Assembly: GCF_900101595.1 (NCBI RefSeq)
Contig: NZ_FMYY01000021.1
Span: 57,439-121,438 of the forward strand
Length of the DNA: 64,000 nucleotides
Source of the DNA: Paenibacillus sp. cl123
GTDB taxonomy: Bacteria > Bacillota > Bacilli > Paenibacillales > NBRC-103111
Direction of reading: 5' to 3'
Of this stretch, positions 52,126 to 60,265 are shown one piece after another. Numbering within the stretch: the stretch's first letter is position 1; every line of letters starts with the position of its first letter. The position numbers and the translations under genes were made by a program. The notes beneath the pieces are model-generated. The model did not search any database, was not told where the DNA came from, and saw only the letters and a program-made list of their open reading frames with translations.

Positions 52126-52995
52126 TCAGCCCTTCACCGAACCAAGCATCATGCCTTTATTGAAATGCTTCTGCAAGAACGGATACACGATCAGCAGCGG
52201 AAGCGCGGTGACGATCACAGCCGCCATCTTGACGGCGGGCGTATATTGGAAGGTGCCGGCATCCGCCTCCATGCCCGAATCGGTTTCGATCAGCATCTGC
52301 CTCAGAAACACCTGAAGCGGCCAGTCGGACGAATCGTTGATAAACAAAATCGCGAAGAAATACGTATTCCAGTTAAATACCGCATAAAACAAAGTGAACG
52401 TGGCGATCGAAGGCATGGACAGCGGGATCACGATTCTCCAGAACAGCCGCAGCTCCGAGCAGCCGTCTATCCGCGCCGATTCCTCCAGCTCAGCCGGTAT
52501 GCTCTGGAAGAAGCTTCGCATCACGATCAGATTGAACGGGGCGATCGCCGTATTCAGATAAAGCGCCCAGTAGCTGTTCAGCAGGCCCAGCTCTTTGATG
52601 ACCAGATAAGTCGGGATCATGCCCCCGGCGAAAATCATCGTGAACAGCACCATGAAATTCATCGTGCGCCGGCCCCTCAGCCAGCTCTTGGACAAGCCGT
52701 ACGCCATAAGCGATGTCAGCACGATATTGATCGCCGTCCCCACCACCGTAATCTGAACCGCATTCTGAAAGGCCCGGATAAAGTTCCGGTTGCTCATCAG
52801 ATAACCGTAAGCCTCAATCGTCCATTCCCGGGGAAAGAAGAAAAATCCTCGGGACATGATCTCCTGCTGAGTGGCGAACGAGCTCGAGATGACATAGATG
52901 AACGGGACAAGCACACAGAGCAGCGTCAGCATGAGCACCCCGAACAGAAGGGCGGTGAAGAGAGGATCTTTGCCCCGCGAATCATACGTATTCAT
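52126..52995 (-). CDS. Carbohydrate ABC permease, LplC/YtcP type
   Basis: A 289-aa membrane protein with six helices and the EAA loop 'SIPAELEESARIDGCSELRL'. It begins 'DPLFTALLFGVLMLTLLCVL' and ends 'HFNKGMMLGSVKG', typical of the LplC/YtcP group that imports oligosaccharides in Paenibacillus and Bacillus. It starts one base after the other permease's stop and will form the channel with it. No ATPase gene is nearby. Confidence 0.93.
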   Translation of the reverse strand: MNTYDSRGKDPLFTALLFGVLMLTLLCVLVPFIYVISSSFATQQEIMSRGFFFFPREWTIEAYGYLMSNRNFIRAFQNAVQITVVGTAINIVLTSLMAYGLSKSWLRGRRTMNFMVLFTMIFAGGMIPTYLVIKELGLLNSYWALYLNTAIAPFNLIVMRSFFQSIPAELEESARIDGCSELRLFWRIVIPLSMPSIATFTLFYAVFNWNTYFFAILFINDSSDWPLQVFLRQMLIETDSGMEADAGTFQYTPAVKMAAVIVTALPLLIVYPFLQKHFNKGMMLGSVKG

Positions 52996-52996
52996 G

Positions 52997-53953
52997 CTAA
53001 TAAACCCCCTCTTCTCCGGCTTTCTTGGACCAGCGGTTCGCGATGACGATCAGAACAAGCCCGATCGCCGACTTGAACAACCCGACGGCGGTCGTATAGC
53101 TGAACTCTCCCTGCAGCACGCCCGTCCTGTACACATACGTATCGAACACATCGGATACCGACAGATTAAGCGAATTTTGCATCAAATAAATGTGCTCGAA
53201 GCCGATATCCATCACATGTCCCAGCCTGAGAATGAACAGGATCAGGATCGTGGACTTCAAGGCGGGCAGCGTAATGTGCCACACCTGCTTCCACCGGTTC
53301 GCCCCGTCCACGACGGCAGCCTCGTACAGGGTAGGATCTACGGCCGCCAGCGCCGCGAGGAAAATAATCGCGTTCCAGCCCGCTTCCTTCCATATATTTT
53401 GCACGACATACACCCACCGGAAGTAAGCCGGGTCCGTCATCAGCTCGATGCGCGGAAGTCCCATATCGGCCAGCGCTTTATTGATGGCTCCTTCTTGGGT
53501 GGCGAACAGGATGACCGTAATCCCCACGACCACGACCCAAGACAGAAAGTGAGGCATATAGATTGCCGTCTGCACCAGCTTCTTGAACCATTGCAGCCGG
53601 ACTTCATTCAAGACGACGGCGATCAGCACCGGTGCCGGAAAAAACAGAAACAGATTCAGCGCGCTTAGAATCAGCGTATTACCTAATAGAGACCAGAAGT
53701 CCGGCTCCCCGAACAGCCGCTGGAAGTGCGCGAAGCCGACCCACTCGCTGCCGGCAAATCCGGCAAACGGGCTGTAATCCTGGAAGGCGATCACGATGCC
53801 CCCCATCGGCAAGTAGCGGAAGATCAGAAAAAACAGCAGGCCCGGCAAAATCATCACATATAACGGAAGTCCCCGCTTCCATTCCTTCCAGGCGGTCTTT
53901 CTAGACGATGCGGCATTGGAGCGGTATAGCTTGACCGTCGATTGCTCTTGCAT
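52997..53953 (-). CDS. Carbohydrate ABC permease, LplB/YteP type
   Basis: A 318-aa six-helix membrane protein behind GATAGGAGGGGCACGC. The EAA loop is 'VDPTLYEAAVVDGANRWKQV', and the first helix 'LPLYVMILPGLLFFLIFRYL' is characteristic of the LplB/YteP group. It lies between the binding lipoprotein (24-base gap) and the LplC-type partner. YteP-type systems carry complex pectin or algal oligosaccharides, which fits a sulfated oligosaccharide substrate here. Confidence 0.93.
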   Translation of the reverse strand: MQEQSTVKLYRSNAASSRKTAWKEWKRGLPLYVMILPGLLFFLIFRYLPMGGIVIAFQDYSPFAGFAGSEWVGFAHFQRLFGEPDFWSLLGNTLILSALNLFLFFPAPVLIAVVLNEVRLQWFKKLVQTAIYMPHFLSWVVVVGITVILFATQEGAINKALADMGLPRIELMTDPAYFRWVYVVQNIWKEAGWNAIIFLAALAAVDPTLYEAAVVDGANRWKQVWHITLPALKSTILILFILRLGHVMDIGFEHIYLMQNSLNLSVSDVFDTYVYRTGVLQGEFSYTTAVGLFKSAIGLVLIVIANRWSKKAGEEGVY

Positions 53954-53976
53954 GCGTGCCCCTCCTATCCGTTTCC

Positions 53977-55488
53977 TTATTCCTTGTAGGCCTTATTGAT
54001 CTCATCGATGATTTTGCTGCCGCCGCCGGCCAGCCAATCCGCCGACGCCTTCTCGATCGCCGAGACCGGATCACGGCCCATAATAATTTTGGTGACCGCC
54101 TCCACAAACTTTGCGTTCAGGTTGGCTCCGCTGCGGTTCATCGTCTCCGACTCAAGCCCCGCTGCCGCATTGGCCCACCTATGCTTCTCGTTGCGGGCGA
54201 ACATCTCCCGGATAAATTGATGCTGGGCCGGGTCCTCCCATTTATACATCTGAATGCCGGGATCAAACGGCCGGAAAATCCAGTTGTTGATCAGATTTTG
54301 CCGGTCCTTGTCGGCGGCCGGAAGCTTCTCGTACTTATCCGCAGACACTTTCTTATAATGGGTGCCTTCGATGCCGTGCTTGATGAAGTCCGAGCCTTCC
54401 GGAGACAGGAAATAATCCAGCATCATCAGGATGCGGCGCTGCTTCTTCGGATCGATTTTGGCGTTGATGACGTTTTTGTCCAGCATATCCAGGCTTTGCG
54501 TGCCCGTCAGGCCAGTCGGCCCCTTCGGAGGATCAATGGGCGCATGCACGGCGGTCGGCACCAGCTTGGTCAAATTATCGGTCGTGGATTTGTACTGATT
54601 CGGATTGATATTGGCAAATCCGATCTTGCTGGCTTCAAATTTGTCCAGCGGCCCGCGCACCTTGTTAACCGCAAAGTCCTTGTCCAGCACACCTTCGCTG
54701 TAAGCTTTGCTCAGGAAGGTCAGCAGTTTTTTCCATTCCTCCACCTGGGTCTGGTAAGGGACCAGCTGCCCGTTCACTTCCGACCACTGGTTGCCCAGCC
54801 CGAACGCAGCCATCGCAAATTCCAGGTCCCGGAAGACAGAGTCCGTGTCGATATAGAACGAGAAGCCGCTCGTATCCTGTTTGCCGTTGCCGTCGGGGTC
54901 CCGGGTGGCAAAAGCTTTGGCGACCTCGTAAAATTCGTCCATCGTTTTCGGCGGCTGCAAATTAAGCGCTTTCAGCCAATCCTCGCGAACAGACAAGGAA
55001 TCCCGGGTTTGCGTGATATAATACGGAAAGCCAAGCATCTTCCCCTTCGGGTTCAGTATGCGGGCCGCTTCCGGAGGAATGGCCGCCAGATTCGGATATT
55101 GGCTCAGGACAGGCTGCGTGTCCAGGAACAGCCCTTGTTTTTTCCATTTGTTGAATTCCGAAGACAATACAAGGAACACATCCGGGAAATCGTTCGAGGC
55201 AGCCAGCACGTTTAATTTCTCTTTGTAGTTGGCGGCAGGCACCCACTGGATTTTCAGATCCACGTTAAACTTGCGGTTCAGCTCCTGAATCATCGGATGA
55301 TCGTCCGGCCACCCGCCTCCCTGGTAAGCCCGGGCCATCCAGTTGATCGTCAGCTTCTCATCCAGCTCGGCAGCGGCGGCCGGCTCGGCTGACTTCCCCG
55401 GTCCGCCGGCATCCGGCTGCTTGGAGCAGCCCATAATGCCGCCCACGGAAAGCAGCAGCGCGCACAGTACTGACAGCTTCTTGTTCAT
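53977..55488 (-). CDS. Extracellular glycan-binding lipoprotein, LplA type
   Basis: A 503-aa lipoprotein. I chose the ATG at 55488 behind AGGTGA. The signal peptide ends at 'GGIMGC', with lipidated Cys21, followed by a Gly/Ala/Pro-rich linker. The body resembles the large LplA/YtcQ-type binding proteins ('INWMARAYQGGGWPDDHPMI', 'ELNRKFNVDLKIQW', 'NDFPDVFLVLSSEFNKWKKQ'). It is the first gene of the ~12.5-kb import/desulfation operon, which continues through three sulfatases, GH3, the ChrA pair and FGE. It should capture the sulfated oligosaccharide at the membrane. Confidence 0.93.
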   Translation of the reverse strand: MNKKLSVLCALLLSVGGIMGCSKQPDAGGPGKSAEPAAAAELDEKLTINWMARAYQGGGWPDDHPMIQELNRKFNVDLKIQWVPAANYKEKLNVLAASNDFPDVFLVLSSEFNKWKKQGLFLDTQPVLSQYPNLAAIPPEAARILNPKGKMLGFPYYITQTRDSLSVREDWLKALNLQPPKTMDEFYEVAKAFATRDPDGNGKQDTSGFSFYIDTDSVFRDLEFAMAAFGLGNQWSEVNGQLVPYQTQVEEWKKLLTFLSKAYSEGVLDKDFAVNKVRGPLDKFEASKIGFANINPNQYKSTTDNLTKLVPTAVHAPIDPPKGPTGLTGTQSLDMLDKNVINAKIDPKKQRRILMMLDYFLSPEGSDFIKHGIEGTHYKKVSADKYEKLPAADKDRQNLINNWIFRPFDPGIQMYKWEDPAQHQFIREMFARNEKHRWANAAAGLESETMNRSGANLNAKFVEAVTKIIMGRDPVSAIEKASADWLAGGGSKIIDEINKAYKE

Positions 55489-55582
55489 AAGTTTCACCTG
55501 TCCCTTTTCAGCAGTTGATTTGGCTTCTCCCTTATCATAGGGGATTCATGTCAGTAAGGCTTTACACAGATCTCTGATTTCT

Positions 55583-57400
55583 TCACCGCCGTCCGCTTCT
55601 GCCATCCAAGCTCAGCGGAATCCGGATCGACACAACTGTCCCGCGTCCCTCGAATGAAGAAAGCCGCAAGCCATACGTTTCCCCGTAATTGAGAACCAGC
55701 CGCGCATGCACATTCGTAATTCCCATTGATTCCGTCGAGGGGGAGGAATGCCCGCTGTCATTTTCCGTCATCCGGTCCAATCGCTCGTTCAGCTCCTTCA
55801 GCTTCGCTTCGGCGATTCCTTGCCCGTTATCCGCAATCTCGATCACCAGATCGTCCCGGTCGTTATATGCGCTCACAATAATCGCGGCGTCCCCTCCCTT
55901 GGGCTCAACCGCATATTTCACTGCATTCTCCACAATGGGCTGTATCGTGAGCTTCATGATCGAGCAGCTGCGAAATTTCGGATGGACGGTTATGCGACTT
56001 TGAAATTTCTTAGGGAAGCGAATATGGGTAATCTCCAAATATTTTTCCAGTATGGCCAGCTCTTCTCTCAAAGCAACCTCGTTATCGGAAATTCTGGCTG
56101 TGTAACGGTACACATCCGCCAGGTTGCCGGCCATGCTGACCACGAGCTCATCGTTGTTGATATAGCCGATGCTTTTAATCACATCCAGCGAATTGTACAA
56201 CAGGTGAGGATTGATCTGATTTTGCAAGGCCTGAATATAGGCCTCTTTCTGGCGCAAGCGGGATTGCATCTCCTGCAGCTTCAGGTTCGAGATCATACGA
56301 ATCTGCTCATCCAGCTGCTCCACCATCTTATTGAAGCTGTAGTTGAGCTTCTGAAATTCATTGCGGCCCTGATGGAATTCGGCACGGGTTTCATAATCGC
56401 CCTGAAATACCCGGTTCATCTGCTGTTTCAGGTGCAGCACAGGCGTGATGAACAGATTTGAAACCCGGGGCACGGCCAAGACGATCACAATGGCGATCAG
56501 CAGAAAGGCCAGCAGAGTCATATTTCGCGCCGCATACAAGCCGCTCGCCATCTCGTCGAACGGCACGACCGCCACCACCTTCCACCCGGATACCTGGGAG
56601 CTGCTGGTGGAGACGAGCATTTTTTTGCCCCCGTATTTCTGAATGCTTACGCCGCCCGCCTCCGGAATGTCCATAACGCCCATCGGGGTATCGGCCAGCT
56701 TGCGCCCCCGCCAGTCCTTGAGTTGGTGATACACAATCGTATCGTCCTGCGAGAGCATCATGAACTGGCCGGTTTCCCCCAATCTGGAACGCTCGAAGGT
56801 CGCCTCCAGCTCCTGCAGCGATAGGTCGATAATAATGGAGCCGATGGGGGCCAGACTTCTATTGCTGTATACCGGATTCAGCATGGAAATGACCGGGATG
56901 CCGCTCATTTGCGGATAAGCGATCGTATGGGTAGGAATCAGAGCCCTTTCTTCGGAGAATGGCATGGAGAACCACGGCTCTGCCGCCAGGGCGACCTCCT
57001 CGGACAAATAACTGCGCATAGCCAGCACTCTTCTGTCCGTAGACAACAAGAAAATTCCGGCCACCTCCGTAAAATTCAGCGCGACATGACGCCTGAGCTG
57101 CGCTTCGATCTCCTCTTTCTCAAAAATGGTCACCTCCCGACTCCCATCAAACCAGCTTTGAATCGGCTCCGCGTTCATCAAGGTCCGGGTCGTCTTGGAC
57201 AGCTGCTCGAAATAAAACTCGATGTGATGATTCAATCTTTTGCTTGCCTCGTCCGTTACCGTATGAAAGTCCTGCTTGACCGCATTGCTGTAAGCGATAT
57301 GGGAGATCATGCCCATCAGCATCAGCGAGATCAGACTGATCCCCATAAACAGGACGACCATGCTGAATTTGATCGGAAAGCGCATCCACAGATGTCTCAT
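55583..57400 (-). CDS. YesM-like sensor histidine kinase of sulfatase locus
   Basis: A 605-aa kinase. Membrane helices lie at about 13-35 ('MVVLFMGISLISLMLMGMIS') and about 290-310 ('LLAFLLIAIVIVLAVP'); between them is a dCache-like extracellular sensor. A HAMP segment, a coiled coil, the phospho-His block 'QNQINPHLLYNSLDVIKSIG' and an ATPase domain ('PIVENAVKYAVE', 'IADNGQGIAE') follow. Its ATG overlaps the stop of the response regulator gene. It sits 95 bases ahead of the binding-protein gene and very likely senses the glycan, possibly through the lipoprotein. Confidence 0.94.
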   Translation of the reverse strand: MRHLWMRFPIKFSMVVLFMGISLISLMLMGMISHIAYSNAVKQDFHTVTDEASKRLNHHIEFYFEQLSKTTRTLMNAEPIQSWFDGSREVTIFEKEEIEAQLRRHVALNFTEVAGIFLLSTDRRVLAMRSYLSEEVALAAEPWFSMPFSEERALIPTHTIAYPQMSGIPVISMLNPVYSNRSLAPIGSIIIDLSLQELEATFERSRLGETGQFMMLSQDDTIVYHQLKDWRGRKLADTPMGVMDIPEAGGVSIQKYGGKKMLVSTSSSQVSGWKVVAVVPFDEMASGLYAARNMTLLAFLLIAIVIVLAVPRVSNLFITPVLHLKQQMNRVFQGDYETRAEFHQGRNEFQKLNYSFNKMVEQLDEQIRMISNLKLQEMQSRLRQKEAYIQALQNQINPHLLYNSLDVIKSIGYINNDELVVSMAGNLADVYRYTARISDNEVALREELAILEKYLEITHIRFPKKFQSRITVHPKFRSCSIMKLTIQPIVENAVKYAVEPKGGDAAIIVSAYNDRDDLVIEIADNGQGIAEAKLKELNERLDRMTENDSGHSSPSTESMGITNVHARLVLNYGETYGLRLSSFEGRGTVVSIRIPLSLDGRSGRR

Positions 57401-58413
57401 ATTCCCATCCCTTTTCTGAATTCATTGGGCGAAAGTCCGGTCAAGTTTTTGAACACGCGATTAAAGTAAGGCATGGAAGAAAAGCCTACCATATCGGCTA
57501 CCTGATAAATTTTCAGGTCGGGCTCCAGCAGCAGCTGCTTGGCCTTGTCGATCCGCAGCCGGTTCATATAGTTAATGAAGGAATCTCCCGAGTATTGCTT
57601 GAACAAGGCGCTGAAATGAGAAACGCTGAGGCCGGCATAATCGGCGATCTCCGACAGGCTGATCTCCCGCATGTACGACTTCTCGGCATATTCGCATGCC
57701 TGACGGATGACAAGCCGGAACGAGCGTTTGCTCTGCGGATCTTGTCCGAGCCGGCACCACTGCTCCGCCAATTGCTGTACCTGCCTGCGGGCCGACTCCT
57801 CCGTATTATCGTCGCCCGCGGGGCGCTCAGCCTCCGGGTACGAATACGTCAGAGCATCCTGCAGCTTCCCGGCCAAGATGCGCAGCAGTCCCAGTCTGGA
57901 GCTCGGATGCCCGTGCCTGCTCTTGAGTATGGCCTGCACGAGCTGCGACTGCTCGCTCATCAATTGCTTGGCTTCCATCGTCTGCATCCGGTCGACGAAC
58001 GATTGGATCGCCATCAGCTGTTCATGAAGCGGATACAGTCTCTCCAGCCGGGCTATCGACCTGTCCAGCGCCTCCTTCAGCGCTTCTTCCCGGACTGGCT
58101 TGAGCAAATATTCGGACACGCCGTAGCGAATGCCCTGCTGAGCATACGAGAAATTATCGTACCCGCTGATGATGATGCTCATGATCGGAAACTGAATGTC
58201 ATCGAGCCGCTTGATCAGCGACAGCCCGTCCAGCTTGGGCATCATAATGTCCGTGATCAGCACGGTCGGACACAGCTCATGAATCAGGTTCCAGGCTTCC
58301 TCTCCGTCGCCGGCCTCGCCCGCAACCTTAAAGCCGCCGCCGATCCGCTCCACCATCTCGACGATTCCGCCACGAATCCAATGCTCGTCCTCCGCCACCA
58401 GCACATGATACAT
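57397..58413 (-). CDS. YesN-like response regulator of sulfatase locus
   Basis: A 338-aa response regulator behind GGAGGTGGCTGGTTT, starting 'MYHVLVAEDEHWIRGG'. Asp55 in 'LITDIMMPKLDGL' is the phosphoacceptor; Lys of 'YLLKPVREEALKE' completes the receiver. A short linker leads to the AraC domain at the C-terminus ('SLSEIADYAGLSVSHFSALF', 'KIYQVADMVGFSSMPYFNRV'). It is shorter than the other YesN-type protein in the window. It is the first gene of its operon and should activate transcription from upstream of the binding lipoprotein. Confidence 0.94.
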   Translation of the reverse strand: MYHVLVAEDEHWIRGGIVEMVERIGGGFKVAGEAGDGEEAWNLIHELCPTVLITDIMMPKLDGLSLIKRLDDIQFPIMSIIISGYDNFSYAQQGIRYGVSEYLLKPVREEALKEALDRSIARLERLYPLHEQLMAIQSFVDRMQTMEAKQLMSEQSQLVQAILKSRHGHPSSRLGLLRILAGKLQDALTYSYPEAERPAGDDNTEESARRQVQQLAEQWCRLGQDPQSKRSFRLVIRQACEYAEKSYMREISLSEIADYAGLSVSHFSALFKQYSGDSFINYMNRLRIDKAKQLLLEPDLKIYQVADMVGFSSMPYFNRVFKNLTGLSPNEFRKGMGI

Positions 58414-58610
58414 AAACCAGCCACCTCCGGTCTTCTCTGCTCGCAATCCTTCTCTTTATTTTGTTCTGGATGGAGGATGCAAAAACCTTTGGTAAGTCGA
58501 GCCAAGTCCTTATCCGATTGTCTGAAATCTTATCTTTGCCTCACATGCTCGATCCGTTTCCCTTGCAGGCGATCCGTTTATTCAGTTCTCTGACCTTTGT
58601 CCTATACGGA

Positions 58611-58649
58611 AAAGACCTTGACATCCGCTTCAAGCGGAAGACAAGGTCC
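58611..58649 (-). terminator. Terminator after sulfatase IV
   Basis: On the minus strand gaccttg pairs with caaggtc, with the inner ttccgctt/aagcgga extending the hairpin, followed by TTTT. It lies about 30 bases beyond the sulfatase stop and before the response regulator gene. Confidence 0.7.
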
Positions 58650-58678
58650 TGTTTCTGTTTCTGTTTCTATTTCTACGT

Positions 58679-60001
58679 TTAACCCTCTTTGCCCCAGACG
58701 CTGTCCGGATCTTCAATCGGTGTCCTCGATAAGCCTCCGGTCGCCTCCCACCAAGCATCAACCGCTTGCCGCAGTCTGAGCCGCTCTTCCTCGGCATCAG
58801 GCCGTCCGGCTACATTGACAAGCTCGTCGGGATCTTGCGCCAGATGGTACATTTCCTCCAGCCCGTCCTCGAAATAATACACGTACTTCCATTCCGGCGT
58901 CTGCACACCGCGCAGCGGATGATACCCCCAGTACGCCCGGTGATGCTCGAAGAATACATGCTCGCCGGCCGGCGGACTGTCCTCGCCCAGGCGGGGCAGC
59001 AGCGACCCTCCTTCGCATTCTTCCGGCACCTCCACGCCGGCCGCCGCCAGCAGCGTACCGGGAATGGCCGCGCTGGAGACCAGGTCGGGTATGAGCTTGC
59101 GCGAAACCGCCTCCCCCGGCACATACAGTACAAGCGGCACATTATACAGCTCCTTGTACGGAAGCACGCCCTTCAGCCGCAGCCGGTGAGCCCCCTGCAT
59201 ATCCCCGTGGTCGCTCGTGAACAAAATCGCCGTGTCGTTCATCAGCCCCTTCGCTTCCAGCTTGGCCAACAAGCGGCCGAGATTCGTATCCATAAGCGCC
59301 AGCAAAGACCGGTACCGCTGCGCGTCCCGGCGGACGAGCGCTTCCGACAGCTCGGATTCGCCCTTGCGGGAGCGCTGGCGCTGGAACGGCGGCTTGCCGG
59401 ACAGATCGTCCAGCTCATAGCTGGCCGGGATCGGCATTTCCGCGAGCGGAAACCGGTCCTCGTACCGCTCGATCCGCTCGAACGGAGGGTCCTCCGGCGA
59501 GTTCGGATGAGGCATATACCAGCTTACCTTCATGAAGAACGGCTTGCCTCCGTTGTAGTCCTCCAAATAATTCAGCGCTTGAGCTGTCGTATGCGCATCC
59601 TTGTTGCTGTGAAATCTCGGGTCCTTATTGGCCCCGTCCAGCTCGACTCCGTCCGTCCGGTAGCCGGTGACCTGGAATTCATGCTCCGCAGCCGACAGTC
59701 CCAGGTGCCACTTGCCGAAATACGCCGTCTCAAAGCCTGCCTCATTAAACGCCTTGGCGATCCCCCACTCCCCCGGATCGAGCACATGTCCGATCTGATT
59801 GACCCCCACCTGATGCGGGTACTTGCCCGTCATCCACGAAGCCCGCGAAGGTGTGCATTGTGCGGAGGTGCTGATGGCTCCGGTGAATCTCACTCCCATC
59901 GCCGCGAGCCGATCCAGGTTCGGGGTATAGTAGCTGGGATCGACGCATCCCATCGCGTCCGCGCGCTGCTGATCCGTCGCGATCATAATTACATTTCTCA
60001 T
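58679..60001 (-). CDS. Cys-type sulfatase, cytoplasmic (IV)
   Basis: A 440-aa type I sulfatase starting behind GAAGGGAAGAAGG. The active site is 'AQCTPSRASWMTGKYPHQVG' with Cys49; metal residues sit in 'MIATDQQRADAMGC' and 'LFTSDHGDMQGAHRLRLKG'. It has no signal peptide. It closes the GH43-like/GH95/sulfatase cluster and is followed by a terminator; the response regulator of the larger operon starts about 270 bases further on. Maturation depends on FGE, whose gene is at the far end of the other operon, tying the two clusters together functionally. Target position unknown. Confidence 0.92.
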   Translation of the reverse strand: MRNVIMIATDQQRADAMGCVDPSYYTPNLDRLAAMGVRFTGAISTSAQCTPSRASWMTGKYPHQVGVNQIGHVLDPGEWGIAKAFNEAGFETAYFGKWHLGLSAAEHEFQVTGYRTDGVELDGANKDPRFHSNKDAHTTAQALNYLEDYNGGKPFFMKVSWYMPHPNSPEDPPFERIERYEDRFPLAEMPIPASYELDDLSGKPPFQRQRSRKGESELSEALVRRDAQRYRSLLALMDTNLGRLLAKLEAKGLMNDTAILFTSDHGDMQGAHRLRLKGVLPYKELYNVPLVLYVPGEAVSRKLIPDLVSSAAIPGTLLAAAGVEVPEECEGGSLLPRLGEDSPPAGEHVFFEHHRAYWGYHPLRGVQTPEWKYVYYFEDGLEEMYHLAQDPDELVNVAGRPDAEEERLRLRQAVDAWWEATGGLSRTPIEDPDSVWGKEG

Positions 60002-60182
60002 CGTCTCTGCCTTCTTCCCTTCGGATTATCCTGCTCCTTCCATTGTAGGCGATGATCGTCGCAGTTTCGTTGCACGATCCGATGATTTCTTCTCCTGGAC
60101 GGGGCGCTGAGCGCCCTGTCCGTCCAAGCAGCCGCAACCATCCGGCGGTTAGCGCCGGTGTATACGCGTTGTCGTTATATAC

Positions 60183-60248
60183 AGCCCGCTTCCGGAGCAG
60201 TATACGCTCAAACAAGCCCGCTCCCGGATACTGCTCCGGAAGCGGGCT
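60183..60248. repeat. 20-bp perfect inverted repeat
   Basis: agcccgcttccggagcagta (60183-60202) and its exact complement (60229-60248) flank a 26-base loop that repeats part of the arm (agcccgctcccgga). It lies just after the GH95 stop and about 180 bases ahead of sulfatase IV. It has no T-run, so it may stabilise the GH95 message or attenuate the sulfatase. Confidence 0.85.
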
Positions 60249-60265
60249 CTGATTGTTGTCCCTAT

